A DNA stretch of 64,000 nucleotides from Maribacter_C sp047345145 (GCF_047345145.1 NZ_JBLFER010000001.1:310001-374000); one strand, 5' to 3'. Numbered from the stretch's first letter, positions 50,548 to 59,582 are shown. The notes: generated by a model from the letters alone, not told the origin. Program-made: numbers and translations.

Positions 50548-51111
50548 TTATCCTTTAATAGCTTCCCATTCTCTTTTCAGTAGCCCATAACAGCATGTAT
50601 TTCTTTTGAAACCATCTAAGAGATAAACGTTCTCACGAAGAATTCCCTCTAAGGTAAATCCCAGTTTTTCCGCGGCCTTTCTTGAGGCAATATTCCGTTC
50701 ATCGATTCGAAATTCGACTTTTTCAAATCCCATTGTATTAAAAGCATGATTCAACATTAAAAATTTCATTTGGGTATTAAGTCCTGTTCCTTGAAATTCT
50801 CTACCAATCCATGTAGAGCCGATTTCCAAAGTCTTGTTTTTAACATGAATATTCATATATCTCGTACTTCCCGCATATGTCTTTTTTTCTTTATCGAATA
50901 TGATAAAAGGAATGCTTGTACCTTTGTCCTTTTGGTTTAGAGCAATCTCTACATAGTTTTTCAAGCTTTCTAGAGTTTCTATATCTGAAGGTGAATACTG
51001 CACTAATTTTTCCTGCGACGCCACTGGAATTAGCTCATGGAAGTTATCCATATTCAAAGGCGAAAGTTTTACAAAATCATTTTCTAAAGTAGGAGTGTAG
51101 TCGATTTTCAT
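50548..51111 (-). CDS. GNAT acetyltransferase, RimJ/RimL type (second of pair)
   Basis: A 187-aa acetyltransferase with the GNAT acetyl-CoA pattern ('NKTLEIGSTWIGREFQGTGLNTQMKFLMLNHAFNTMGFEKVEFRIDERNIASRKAAEKLGFTLEGILRE'). It is of the RimL type that acetylates proteins or small molecules. It is not the same protein as its neighbour (51111-51689). The start codon overlaps the stop of the upstream gene by 1 bp, so they are translationally coupled. It is the last gene of the esterase-GNAT-GNAT operon. Confidence 0.92.
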   Translation of the reverse strand: MKIDYTPTLENDFVKLSPLNMDNFHELIPVASQEKLVQYSPSDIETLESLKNYVEIALNQKDKGTSIPFIIFDKEKKTYAGSTRYMNIHVKNKTLEIGSTWIGREFQGTGLNTQMKFLMLNHAFNTMGFEKVEFRIDERNIASRKAAEKLGFTLEGILRENVYLLDGFKRNTCCYGLLKREWEAIKG

Positions 51112-51689
51112 TAGCGTTCAACTTTGAATAATTCATATTCGCTCTTCAAAAGACGGTATTGAATAAGAGAAACATATTTTCCGTCTGCAATCGTATGTCC
51201 CCTTTTGACATCATGGTCCTTGAATTCCCCTTCTTTAATCATTCCGTTTTTAACCATCACCTTGCCTGAGGCCTCATTTGTGGTTAGATATACCGCTATA
51301 ATTTTGTTGAGGTCGATTTCTTCGAATCCAAATTTTAAAATGCTCTGCACTGCCTCTGTAGTATAACCATTGTTCCAAAAAGGTTCTGCTACCCAATAGC
51401 CCAATTCAGCTCTATTATCTGCTACCTCTAAAGTCAAACCAATACCACCAATGAATGCTTTTGATTCTTTCAGACGTATTGCGAACATAAATAGATTCAT
51501 TGCTTTAAACCCCTGATTTGCCATATTCATCCAGGCAATAGCATCTTCTTCAAAGTAGGGGTGGGGCATAGTTCGAGTATTGTCGGTGATATTTGAGTTT
51601 CCCGCATAGCTTACAATTTCAGGTATATCGGCCGGCTGTATTTGGTTGAGAATCAAACGTTCGGTTGTGAGTGTAGGATAATTGAGCAT
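51111..51689 (-). CDS. GNAT acetyltransferase, RimJ/RimL type (first of pair)
   Basis: A 192-aa GNAT protein ('LTTERLILNQIQPADIPEIVSYAG', 'AELGYWVAEPFWNNGYTTEAVQSILKFGFEEIDLNKIIAVYLTTNEASGKVMVKNGMIKEGEFKDH'), close in type to ribosomal-protein or aminoglycoside N-acetyltransferases, with an unknown substrate. It begins 1 bp after the esterase gene and overlaps the next GNAT gene by one base. Two GNAT genes in tandem may be old duplicates, but they are not highly similar. Confidence 0.93.
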   Translation of the reverse strand: MLNYPTLTTERLILNQIQPADIPEIVSYAGNSNITDNTRTMPHPYFEEDAIAWMNMANQGFKAMNLFMFAIRLKESKAFIGGIGLTLEVADNRAELGYWVAEPFWNNGYTTEAVQSILKFGFEEIDLNKIIAVYLTTNEASGKVMVKNGMIKEGEFKDHDVKRGHTIADGKYVSLIQYRLLKSEYELFKVER

Positions 51690-51690
51690 G

Positions 51691-52335
51691 TTATACTTGT
51701 TTGTTTACAATTTCTTTTTTCACTTCGTGTCCGCCTTCAAAAATCTGTTGTTTGGCATTTCCATGGAATAATTCAATAATTCTGTGATTTTCAGAATTCA
51801 TGACCTCTGGAGTTAAATATTGATCTTTATCCCCAACGATAACGGTAACTTTTGTTTTTGTATAATCCAAAAAATCAAAATCTACAGCATTAAGTTCTTT
51901 GGGAATTCCCCCTGCATAGAGAATAATATGGTCACATCGTAATTTTCGAGAAGCGATCCATCTTGTCGCAATAGAAACACCCTGAGAGAATCCGAAGATG
52001 ATTAGATTACAACCTGAAGGAAATTCCTCAGCATCATAGACTGCATCTAAATAATTCAAAACGTTCGTAGTTTCTAAAACCCGATTTTCTTTTGTCAACC
52101 AGCTAGCACCAACATATTTATATTCATTTTTCAAATAGTATTTGGCAGGCGCTTGAGGAGCAATAATATAATTTTCATCAGCGTTTAACTCATCAAAATA
52201 GCGTATAAAATACTTGCTGAGGTAGCCTATACCGTGAAGAACAATCCAAATATTCTTTGTTTGGGTTGTTAAAGTATTTAAGGTTTCGTAGGTGTTTGTT
52301 GTCTGGTAAGTAGCTCGTTTTTCTTGTTTGTTCAT
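51691..52335 (-). CDS. alpha/beta hydrolase (esterase/phospholipase type)
   Basis: A 214-aa hydrolase without a signal peptide. It carries the nucleophile elbow 'IFGFSQGVSIA' (Ser in G-F-S-Q-G), the Asp in 'VTVIVGDKDQYLTPEVM' and the His in 'IFEGGHEVKKEIV', so the triad is complete. It resembles the carboxylesterase/phospholipase YpfH-type family. Substrate is unknown. It is first in the operon with two GNAT genes (1-bp gap) and divergent from the menaquinone-linked thioesterase gene. Confidence 0.9.
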   Translation of the reverse strand: MNKQEKRATYQTTNTYETLNTLTTQTKNIWIVLHGIGYLSKYFIRYFDELNADENYIIAPQAPAKYYLKNEYKYVGASWLTKENRVLETTNVLNYLDAVYDAEEFPSGCNLIIFGFSQGVSIATRWIASRKLRCDHIILYAGGIPKELNAVDFDFLDYTKTKVTVIVGDKDQYLTPEVMNSENHRIIELFHGNAKQQIFEGGHEVKKEIVNKQV

Positions 52336-52405
52336 GATTTGAAATCTAATATAAAGTAAAACCTTTTGTTGGAAACCAATTGCTTAATTTTACAAAAAAA
52401 CTTTC

Positions 52406-52828
52406 ATGAACGAATACAAAGAGAAAATTCTTAAGGTGTGTAATGAATCTTCAAAAAATACTTTAATGGAGACATTGGAGATTGAATACATAGATGTTGG
52501 AGAGGATTTTTTAGTAGCAAAAATGCCTGTAAATCCTCGAGTACATCAACCAGATGGGGTTTTACACGGTGGTGCAACGGTAGCTCTTGCCGAAAGTGTT
52601 GGAAGTACTGCTTCTTATATTTTTATGGATGCTCAGAAAGTATTCGTCCGCGGAATTGAAATTGCTGCCAATCATGTAAAAAGCATCAGACAAGGCGAAG
52701 TGTTTGCAAAGGCCACTTTCATACATAAGGGGCGAACGACTCAGCTTTGGGAGATTAAGGTTACCGATGCTGAAGACAATCTTATTTCGCTTTGCAAGTT
52801 GACTACTATTTCTTTACCTCGAAAATAA
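52406..52828 (+). CDS. PaaI-family hotdog thioesterase, probable DHNA-CoA thioesterase
   Basis: A 140-aa hotdog thioesterase with 'NPRVHQPDGVLHGGATVALAESVGSTASYIFM', whose HGG and the Glu of 'LAESV' are active-site parts of the MenI/PaaI group. Given its place directly before menF and menD, it may be 1,4-dihydroxy-2-naphthoyl-CoA thioesterase, but the group also contains other thioesterases. The stop is 7 bp before the menF start, so it is in one transcript with menF. Confidence 0.88.
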   Translation: MNEYKEKILKVCNESSKNTLMETLEIEYIDVGEDFLVAKMPVNPRVHQPDGVLHGGATVALAESVGSTASYIFMDAQKVFVRGIEIAANHVKSIRQGEVFAKATFIHKGRTTQLWEIKVTDAEDNLISLCKLTTISLPRK

Positions 52829-52835
52829 TATATCT

Positions 52836-53945
52836 TTGGAATTGCTTCAACAGGTTTCTAGACAATACACGAACAAATTACCTTTTGTGGTGTATCGAAA
52901 ACCTAAAGAAACTTCGGTTCAGGCAATTCTTCAAAAAGATACTGTCGTTCATTATGTAAAAGACTTTACGGAAACAGGATTTGTATTTGCCCCTTTTGAT
53001 GATCAGAATGCTGTTGTTTTAATTCCGGCTGATACCTTTATGTTAGAGCCGTATTTGCCTGATGTTAGAACTACTTACAGTTCTGAAAACCCGATTGCTA
53101 TCTATAATTCTCAAAAGGAATTTCATATGAATTTGGTGGAGAAAGGAATCAGCCAAATTCGCCAAGGTGACTTCAAGAAAGTTGTGTTGTCCCGAAAAAT
53201 CGAATGGGAATGTTCGACAAATCCACTAAATATATTTAAAGAACTTTTAGACTCGTATCCCACAGCTTTTTGTTACCTATGGCATCACCCTGAGGTGGGC
53301 ACTTGGTTAGGTGCGACTCCTGAGATTTTATTGAAAGTAAAAAATCAACAATTTACAACCATGTCTTTGGCAGGAACACAGAAATATGCTGAAGATGTCA
53401 TTCCCGAGTGGGAAAGTAAAGAGCTCGATGAGCAGCAGTTGGTAACTGATTATATATCAGACATCCTACAGAGTTCGGTTTCAAATTTGAATATAGGAGA
53501 GAGAGAGTCTATTCGAGCGGGTAATTTGTGGCATTTGCGAACAAAGCTCACAGGAAGACTTGAAAAGGGAAGCTTAGGGCAAGTAGTAAAGGTATTACAT
53601 CCAACACCGGCAGTATGTGGATTACCTAAGGATGATACAAAGAAATTCATTTTAACGAATGAGAACTACAACCGCGAGTACTATACGGGTTTTTTAGGAG
53701 AATTGAATTTTATAACTGAAAAAGATAGAACTTCAAATTCTAGAAATCAGGAGAACAAGGCTTATCGTTTGGTGCGAAAGGCAACGACACTTTTTGTAAA
53801 TCTACGCTGTATGCAACTCAAAGATTCTAAAGCCTTCATCTATGTGGGTGGGGGAGTGACTCAAGATTCAGATGCTGAAAAGGAATGGCAAGAGACTGTA
53901 GCAAAAAGTAAAACCATACTTCGTGTACTAAGAACTGATTCATAG
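52836..53945 (+). CDS. menF: isochorismate synthase
   Basis: A 369-aa chorismate-binding enzyme that makes isochorismate for menaquinone. The C-terminal family domain has 'KVVLSRKIEWECSTNPLNIFKELL', 'FCYLWHHPEVGTWLGATPEILLK', 'TMSLAGTQKYAEDVIPEWESKELDEQ' and 'HPTPAVCGLPKDDTKKFI' followed by 'NREYYTGFLGEL'. The start is uncertain: TTG 52836 lies within a TATCTTTG -7-like box (52831-52838); the next TTG at 52842 is also possible. It has no signal peptide and is followed 38 bp later by menD. Confidence 0.92.
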   Translation: MELLQQVSRQYTNKLPFVVYRKPKETSVQAILQKDTVVHYVKDFTETGFVFAPFDDQNAVVLIPADTFMLEPYLPDVRTTYSSENPIAIYNSQKEFHMNLVEKGISQIRQGDFKKVVLSRKIEWECSTNPLNIFKELLDSYPTAFCYLWHHPEVGTWLGATPEILLKVKNQQFTTMSLAGTQKYAEDVIPEWESKELDEQQLVTDYISDILQSSVSNLNIGERESIRAGNLWHLRTKLTGRLEKGSLGQVVKVLHPTPAVCGLPKDDTKKFILTNENYNREYYTGFLGELNFITEKDRTSNSRNQENKAYRLVRKATTLFVNLRCMQLKDSKAFIYVGGGVTQDSDAEKEWQETVAKSKTILRVLRTDS

Positions 53946-53978
53946 TCTATTTTATTGGTTTAAGAACCCATTGCTTCG

Positions 53979-53986
53979 TATTTTTG
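53979..53986 (+). promoter_or_regulatory. -7 box of menD promoter
   Basis: TATTTTTG matches TAnnTTTG and ends 7 bp before ATG 53993, which would give an almost leaderless transcript and argues against a start at TTG 53984. Confidence 0.45.
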
Positions 53987-53992
53987 TTCGCG

Positions 53993-55732
53993 ATGAAGTA
54001 CTCCAGTATTCCTGCTGCACAAACCGTTGTTGCGCATTGTAAATCAAAAGGTGTTCAGAATATTGTGATATCACCAGGCTCACGTAATGCTCCCTTGATC
54101 CTTGGTTTTACTGAAGACCCGTATTTCAATTGTTTTAGTATCGTTGATGAACGTTGTGCTGCTTTTTTTGCCTTAGGAATAGCGCAACAACTTCGAGAAC
54201 CTGTTGCGGTAGTTTGTACCTCAGGTAGCGCTTTACTAAATTATTACCCCGCAGTTTCGGAAGCCTTTTACAGTGATATTCCCCTTTTGGTAATTTCTGC
54301 TGATAGACCTAGCTATAAAATTGATGTTGGTGATGGACAAACCATCCGGCAGGATGATGTTTTTCATAGACATATTGGGTACTCTGCCAATCTAAAGCAA
54401 GACGTTAATCATGCTAAAGATAGAATTGAACGTTACGCACCAGAACTCTTGAAAGATACACAACAAGATATTCAGTTGTATAATGATGATGAATTGAATA
54501 AGGCACTCGAAAAAGCCATAACCACAGGTTTACCAGTACATATTAACGTTCGGTTTGAGGAGCCATTATACGATACCCTACAACAAGCTTCGGTTGTGCC
54601 TAGCACCCATAAGATTCAAGAACCTGAAATTAAGGGTATCGAACATATTTCTGAATGCGCAGAAATCTGGAATGCTTCCTCAAAAAAAATGGTTTTGGTG
54701 GGTGTAAATGACCCCAACAAAGTAGAACAGAAATTTTTAGATAAGTTAGCTAATGACCCTTCAGTTATCGTGTTTACTGAGACAACCTCAAATTTACATC
54801 ACGCTAACTTTTTCTCAAGTATTGATAGCATAATAGCGCCAATTGAGAAATCCAACGAAAAAGAAAAATTATTCACCGCCTTGCGACCAGATGTACTTTT
54901 AACCTTTGGTGGGTTAATTGTTTCAAAAAAAATAAAAGCATTCCTGAGGGAATATAAACCGAGGCAGCATTGGCATATTGATGCGGTAAAATCGTATAAT
55001 ACTTTTTTCTCTTTGTCGCATCATTTTAAGATGGATGTCAATACATTTTTTGGAAATTTCAGCGAAGAAATCAAAGGTGTACAAAGTGAATATTTTTCCT
55101 TCTGGAATTCAAAACAGAATGCTTATGAGCTTAAACGGAAGCAATATATTCAGCAAATCGATTTTTCAGATATGCTTGCTTTTCAAGTTATAAGTGAGAA
55201 TATTCCTGAGAATTACCAGTTACAATTGGCAAATAGTTCAACGGTAAGATATGCTCAACTTTTCGATTTGAAACCAAGTTTAAAAGTGTTTTGTAATCGC
55301 GGAACAAGTGGTATCGATGGCAGTACTTCCACAGCAATTGGAGCATCAATTTATAGTGAAAACCCTACTTTGTTCATTACCGGTGATTTAAGTTTTCTAT
55401 ACGATAGTAATGGGTTATGGAATAATTATGTCAGGCCAGACTTTAGAATAATTGTAATTAACAATGACGGTGGAGGTATCTTTAGAATACTTCCGGGGAA
55501 AGAAGATACATCGAAATTTGAAAGATTTTTTGAAACTACACATAATCTTCAAGTAAGAAAATACTGCGAAACATTCAATTTTGAATATTTATTTTCTGAC
55601 TCTGAAAAAAGCCTAAAGTTTGCCATCTCTGCTTTTTACGAACCTTCCGAACGCCCCAGAATATTGGAGGTTTCAACTCCTAGATTATTGAATGATAAAA
55701 TTTTGCTTGGTTATTTCGATTTTATATCTTAG
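53993..55732 (+). CDS. menD: 2-succinyl-5-enolpyruvyl-6-hydroxy-3-cyclohexene-1-carboxylate synthase
   Basis: ATG 53993 is chosen over the TTG at 53984 because it follows the promoter box and begins the family's usual N-terminus ('YSSIPAAQTVVAHCKSKGVQNIVISPGSRNAPL'). The 579-aa ThDP enzyme joins isochorismate and 2-oxoglutarate for menaquinone. ThDP features: Glu in 'FSIVDERCAAFFALGIA', 'SRPSYKIDVGDGQTIRQDDVF', and 'TGDLSFLYDSNGLWNN' (GDLS...NN motif). Cytoplasmic. It lies between menF and a DUF2853 gene; menB, the usual next enzyme gene, is not here. Confidence 0.97.
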   Translation: MKYSSIPAAQTVVAHCKSKGVQNIVISPGSRNAPLILGFTEDPYFNCFSIVDERCAAFFALGIAQQLREPVAVVCTSGSALLNYYPAVSEAFYSDIPLLVISADRPSYKIDVGDGQTIRQDDVFHRHIGYSANLKQDVNHAKDRIERYAPELLKDTQQDIQLYNDDELNKALEKAITTGLPVHINVRFEEPLYDTLQQASVVPSTHKIQEPEIKGIEHISECAEIWNASSKKMVLVGVNDPNKVEQKFLDKLANDPSVIVFTETTSNLHHANFFSSIDSIIAPIEKSNEKEKLFTALRPDVLLTFGGLIVSKKIKAFLREYKPRQHWHIDAVKSYNTFFSLSHHFKMDVNTFFGNFSEEIKGVQSEYFSFWNSKQNAYELKRKQYIQQIDFSDMLAFQVISENIPENYQLQLANSSTVRYAQLFDLKPSLKVFCNRGTSGIDGSTSTAIGASIYSENPTLFITGDLSFLYDSNGLWNNYVRPDFRIIVINNDGGGIFRILPGKEDTSKFERFFETTHNLQVRKYCETFNFEYLFSDSEKSLKFAISAFYEPSERPRILEVSTPRLLNDKILLGYFDFIS

Positions 55733-55767
55733 AGTTTTATTAACCATTATATTGAACACTAACTATT

Positions 55768-56106
55768 ATGAGTAAAAGAGACGATTTAATCGTAAAGTAC
55801 GTTGCGGACATTAAAGAAAAGTTTGGAGAATCCCCCAATATGGATTTACTTACAAAAGTTACCATAGGATTAGGACCATCTATCTACAATTTAGATGCTT
55901 CTAAAGTTTCAGGAGCTGATGAAAAAGAATTAGAAACTGTAAAGAACAATTATCTTATTAAGAAGTTGGGAATGAGCGATAGCCCTAAGCTTATGGATGG
56001 TATTAAGTCTGTAATGGATAAGTACGGTTCATCTAATAAAAACAAGCATAGAGCCGTTGTTTATTATATGTTATGTAAACATTTCAAAAAGGAATCTGTT
56101 TATTAA
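55768..56106 (+). CDS. DUF2853 protein
   Basis: A 112-aa cytoplasmic protein of the DUF2853 family ('RDDLIVKYVADIKEKFGESPNMDLL', 'GLGPSIYNLDASKVSGADEKELETVKNNYLIKKLG', 'YGSSNKNKHRAVVYYML'). Function is unknown. It follows menD by 35 bp and ends at a strong terminator, so it is probably co-transcribed with menF-menD. Confidence 0.88.
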   Translation: MSKRDDLIVKYVADIKEKFGESPNMDLLTKVTIGLGPSIYNLDASKVSGADEKELETVKNNYLIKKLGMSDSPKLMDGIKSVMDKYGSSNKNKHRAVVYYMLCKHFKKESVY

Positions 56107-56129
56107 TACGCTCCCTCTTTAAAATTATT

Positions 56130-56161
56130 AAGCCATTCTTGCTACAAGAATGGCTTTTTTA
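56130..56161 (+). terminator. terminator of menF-menD-DUF2853 unit
   Basis: Perfect 12-bp stem aagccattcttg / caagaatggctt with a 3-nt loop and a T run, 23 bp past the DUF2853 stop. Confidence 0.9.
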
Positions 56162-56192
56162 ATATCCGATAGTCTTAATCGGGTATTAAATG

Positions 56193-56200
56193 TATTTTTG
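56193..56200 (+). promoter_or_regulatory. -7 box of cvfB promoter
   Basis: TATTTTTG fits TAnnTTTG and ends 4 bp before ATG 56205, so the transcript would be nearly leaderless and the in-frame ATG at 56190 lies inside the box. Confidence 0.45.
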
Positions 56201-56204
56201 CCAA

Positions 56205-57041
56205 ATGATACGACTAGGAGAATATAACACCCTTGAGATATTAAGGAGCACAAGTGTTGGTCTGTTTTTGGGTGATGATGAAGGTAATGACATACTTCTT
56301 CCTAATAAATATGTGCCTGAAACTTATAAAATAGGGGATAAGTTAGATGTTTTTTGTTACCTCGATTATGACGAGCGTCCGGTATCGACTAATCTCGAGC
56401 CGGGTATTTTGGTTAACGAGTTTCAATTGTTACAGGTAGTTGATGTAAGTGAATATGGAGCATTTTTAGATTGGGGATTAGAAAAACATCTTCTCGTACC
56501 ATTTAGAGAGCAGCGAAGTAAGATGAAAGAAGGGCAATGGTATGTTGTTTTTTGTTATTTAGATAAGAAAAGTAATCGCCTAGTAGCTTCTAATAAGTTA
56601 GATAGGTTTTTGAGCAATGAAAAACTTACCGTTCGAGTTCGTGAAAAGGTAGAGCTTATTGTAACAAGACAAACAGATTTAGGTTGGGAAGTTATTATCA
56701 ATAATGCGCATAAAGGACTGGTTTATTTCAATGAAGTTTTTAAAGATATAGCCATTGGTGATTCAATGCCTGGTATTATTAAAGGTATCAGAGGAGATAA
56801 TAAGATTGATATTTCTTTACAACCATTGGGGGAAAAGATTTTAGAACCCGCCGCCAATAAAATTTTTGATACGCTTGAGGCGCATGGTGGATATTTACCT
56901 TTGCATGACAAGTCAGACCCGCAAGCTATTCGAGAAGAACTACAAATGAGCAAAAAGACCTTTAAGAAAGGTATAGGAACATTATATAAAGCCAGAAAAA
57001 TTGAAATCAAGGAAGATGGAATCTATATTTTTGGAGATTGA
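56205..57041 (+). CDS. S1-domain RNA-binding protein, CvfB family
   Basis: A 278-aa protein from ATG 56205 (the earlier ATG at 56190 would lie in the promoter box). It has the CvfB order of three S1-like OB folds ('GEYNTLEILRSTSVGLFLGDDEGNDILLPNKYVP', 'LLQVVDVSEYGAFLDWGLEKHLLVPFREQ', 'VELIVTRQTDLGWEVIINNAHKGLVYFNEVF') and a C-terminal winged-helix ('SDPQAIREELQMSKKTFKKGIGTLYKARKIEI'). It binds RNA in the cytoplasm; in other bacteria members affect virulence factor expression. It is separate from the terminated unit upstream. Confidence 0.93.
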   Translation: MIRLGEYNTLEILRSTSVGLFLGDDEGNDILLPNKYVPETYKIGDKLDVFCYLDYDERPVSTNLEPGILVNEFQLLQVVDVSEYGAFLDWGLEKHLLVPFREQRSKMKEGQWYVVFCYLDKKSNRLVASNKLDRFLSNEKLTVRVREKVELIVTRQTDLGWEVIINNAHKGLVYFNEVFKDIAIGDSMPGIIKGIRGDNKIDISLQPLGEKILEPAANKIFDTLEAHGGYLPLHDKSDPQAIREELQMSKKTFKKGIGTLYKARKIEIKEDGIYIFGD

Positions 57042-57228
57042 CAATAAAATTTGAGTGCGGTTGGTCGATAAGCGAATGGAAATCAACGGGCTAAAACAGA
57101 TTTAACAACGTTTTTTCTTTGATAGACCACTAAAAATTCTATTTTTACAACATTGATAGAAACAATTTAAATACAGTCCCTGTATTTTGTTTAACTTTAA
57201 CGAGGTACACCCCCTAAAACTCAACTAA

Positions 57229-57831
57229 ATGCCATTTATAGAAGAAAGCGATTTACTTGAATTGCATAAAGATATTGACAAGGCACAAATTATTAATGAG
57301 CGTCTTTTAGATCAAATTAAGATAAAGAACAAAGAGCTAAAATCAAGTAAGATTCAGCGGAATGTATTGGCCGGTATCACTGGTCTTTTTTTAATTGGCA
57401 CATTGGCTATAACCTCTTTCACAGCAGGCTTGTCTAGTAGTACTAGTGGCATAGACAATCAAAGTAATTTACTAGTTTCTATTGATAGCTTAGATGCAAT
57501 AAAAACACGCATCGATAATCTTAAGGAACAAAATCAAGAGCTAAGCTTGGTTAACGAATTTTACCTCGCTAAAAAGTTTTTGGATAAAGAAAAAATCTAC
57601 TCAGTTCAAGTTAAATCTTTTGTTGATAATAATGTGACACTTGCCTCAGAGGCGCTTACGAATACACTATTTGTTAAGACCAATCCATTTTATTCCTATT
57701 CATTAGGAAATTTCGAGACACTTAAAGAAGCCCAATCGTTTAGAAGACAATTGGTTGACATTGGCTTTAAAGATGCTTTTGTGGCGTCTTATAAAGAAGG
57801 GAAGAGAATTCAAATCGAAGATCCGTATTAA
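57229..57831 (+). CDS. membrane-anchored coiled-coil protein with SPOR-like end
   Basis: A 200-aa protein: a helical, charged N-terminus (about 1-42), one membrane helix (about 47-66), a second coiled coil (about 85-115) and a C-terminal domain ('YSVQVKSFVDNNVTLASEAL', 'FYSYSLGNFETLKEAQSFRRQLVDIGFKDAFVASYKEG') with the beta-alpha pattern of SPOR domains. So it is an inner-membrane protein with an outside end that may touch peptidoglycan. Its stop is 2 bp before the menA start, so it shares a transcript with menA. Confidence 0.78.
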   Translation: MPFIEESDLLELHKDIDKAQIINERLLDQIKIKNKELKSSKIQRNVLAGITGLFLIGTLAITSFTAGLSSSTSGIDNQSNLLVSIDSLDAIKTRIDNLKEQNQELSLVNEFYLAKKFLDKEKIYSVQVKSFVDNNVTLASEALTNTLFVKTNPFYSYSLGNFETLKEAQSFRRQLVDIGFKDAFVASYKEGKRIQIEDPY

Positions 57832-57833
57832 TT

Positions 57834-58736
57834 TTGACCAAGTTTGCTGCATGGTTAAACGCGGCTAGATTAAGAACGCTACCATTATCAGTTTCAGGCG
57901 TTGTTGTCGGCACAGCACTTGCCAATTTCTACGGAAAAAATGACTTACTAATATTTGTACTTGCTTTGTTAACAACAATATGTTTTCAGGTTACATCAAA
58001 TTTCGCTAACGACTACGGCGATGGAGTTAAGGGTACCGACAATTCTGACAGAATTGGACCTAAACGAGCATTGCAGAGCGGCATTCTAACTAAAGAAGAG
58101 CTTAGAAACGGTATTATAATTTCTATAATTATTTCTCTCCTACTGGTGGCAGCTGTACTATTTTTTTCATTTGGTTTAGAAAACATAGAATATTTTGCAT
58201 TATTTGGCGTTCTAGGATTTCTAAGTATTTGGGCGGCGATAAAATACACAGTAGGTGAATCTGCATATGGATATAAAGGACTAGGCGATATTTTCGTTTT
58301 TCTCTTTTTTGGATTGTTAGCAGTTTTAGGCTCTTTGTTCTTGTTTACAAAATCTATTACCGTTTCAGCCTTGCTTCCTGCGTTTGCCGTTGGATTGCTT
58401 AGTACTGGAGTTTTGAATCTGAATAATCTCAGAGATTTTGAATCGGACAAAAAAGCAAATAAGAACACCATGATTGTAAAAATGGGATTTAAAAATGGTA
58501 AGAAATATCATTATACCCTCTTACTTGGTGCTTTTACTTGCATGTTAATTTTTATTGTTTTAAACGCACAGCATTGGTATAATTACATCCCTTTGGTAGC
58601 TTTTGTACCTATTTGTATTCATGCTTTGAAAATTCACAAAATTGAAGAACCTAAGTTGCTGGACCCGGAACTAAAAAAATTAGCACTGAGCACTTTTTTG
58701 CTATCCGTACTATTTTATATAACATTAATTAACTAG
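57834..58736 (+). CDS. menA: 1,4-dihydroxy-2-naphthoate polyprenyltransferase
   Basis: A 300-aa inner-membrane UbiA-family prenyltransferase that joins DHNA to a polyprenyl chain in menaquinone synthesis. The start is TTG 57834, 2 bp after the preceding stop. It has the aspartate-rich motifs 'NFANDYGDGVKGTDN' (Asp60, Asp63) and 'LNLNNLRDFESDKKANKNTM', and about eight or nine membrane helices. It is preceded by the coiled-coil SPOR-like protein and followed 36 bp later by the LytTR regulator. Confidence 0.95.
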   Translation: MTKFAAWLNAARLRTLPLSVSGVVVGTALANFYGKNDLLIFVLALLTTICFQVTSNFANDYGDGVKGTDNSDRIGPKRALQSGILTKEELRNGIIISIIISLLLVAAVLFFSFGLENIEYFALFGVLGFLSIWAAIKYTVGESAYGYKGLGDIFVFLFFGLLAVLGSLFLFTKSITVSALLPAFAVGLLSTGVLNLNNLRDFESDKKANKNTMIVKMGFKNGKKYHYTLLLGAFTCMLIFIVLNAQHWYNYIPLVAFVPICIHALKIHKIEEPKLLDPELKKLALSTFLLSVLFYITLIN

Positions 58737-58772
58737 AACTAAATAAAGTCTAACCACCTAAACTACAAAACC

Positions 58773-59531
58773 TTGGAACAACCTATTAGAATTCTTATCG
58801 TTGAAGACAATGTGATCATTGCGGACGATATGCAGTCTATGCTAGAAGAAATTGGGTATGAAATCGTGGACAACGTTATCGTTTACGAGCAAGCTGAAGA
58901 AGTATTAAAAACTCAAAAAGTAGACCTTGTATTAATTGATATTATTCTTGCATCTGACAAAACAGGTATCGATCTGGGTAAACATATTCGTGAAAATTAT
59001 GATATTCCTTTCATTTTTGTAACGTCAAATTCAGACAGAGCAACTGTTGAAAACGCAAAAACAGTAAAGCCAAATGGCTATTTAGTAAAACCCTTTGAAC
59101 AACAAGATCTTTACACTTCGATTGAAATTGCTCTTTCTAACTTTACCTATGGTACTGGTGAAGGTAAAGGTGGAGATCATGAGACGGCACAAGAAGATGT
59201 GCCAATGTCGAACTCTGTTTTGAAAGATTCTATTTTCGTTAAAAAACAACATTTGTACTACCGAATACAATTTGGTGATATTCAGTTTATAAAAGCAGAT
59301 AATGTCTATTTAGAAGTGAATACAGTAGATAAAAAATTCTTGGTACGATCGCCTTTAAAAGACTATTTAGAGAAACTACCCAAGAATAAATTTTATCGAG
59401 CTCATAAGTCTTACATTGTAAATGTTGATCATATTGATGCGATCAACTCTAAGGATATTATGATCAATAATAATTTAATACCCATCTCAAAAGATTTCAA
59501 AGAATTTATTATTTCGGCAATGAATTCTTGA
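58773..59531 (+). CDS. LytTR response regulator
   Basis: A 252-aa regulator from TTG 58773 (no ATG before the receiver). The receiver (about 5-118) is intact: Glu11-Asp12, phospho-acceptor Asp56 in 'LVLIDIILA', Thr84, Lys106 in 'GYLVKPF'. A linker (about 119-145) is followed by a LytTR domain ('DIQFIKADNVYLEVNTVDKKFLVRSPLKDYLEKLP', 'FYRAHKSYIVNVDHIDAI'). It is probably the partner of the HisKA_2 kinase at 60028, which begins 496 bp downstream beyond a terminator. In contrast to the LytTR protein at 15.1-15.8 kb it should be switched by phosphorylation. Confidence 0.93.
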   Translation: MEQPIRILIVEDNVIIADDMQSMLEEIGYEIVDNVIVYEQAEEVLKTQKVDLVLIDIILASDKTGIDLGKHIRENYDIPFIFVTSNSDRATVENAKTVKPNGYLVKPFEQQDLYTSIEIALSNFTYGTGEGKGGDHETAQEDVPMSNSVLKDSIFVKKQHLYYRIQFGDIQFIKADNVYLEVNTVDKKFLVRSPLKDYLEKLPKNKFYRAHKSYIVNVDHIDAINSKDIMINNNLIPISKDFKEFIISAMNS

Positions 59532-59554
59532 TAGAAATCTACATAAAAGCAAAG

Positions 59555-59582
59555 AAAAGAGCTCTAATTGGGCTCTTTTTTT
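59555..59582 (+). terminator. terminator of LytTR gene
   Basis: Stem aaaagagc / gctctttt (8 bp) with a 9-nt loop and a run of T, 24 bp past the stop codon. Confidence 0.85.

Noticed and set aside
51691..52335. Esterase-GNAT-GNAT operon as an antibiotic resistance unit
   Set aside because: Families are too broad and nothing in motifs points to drug substrates.
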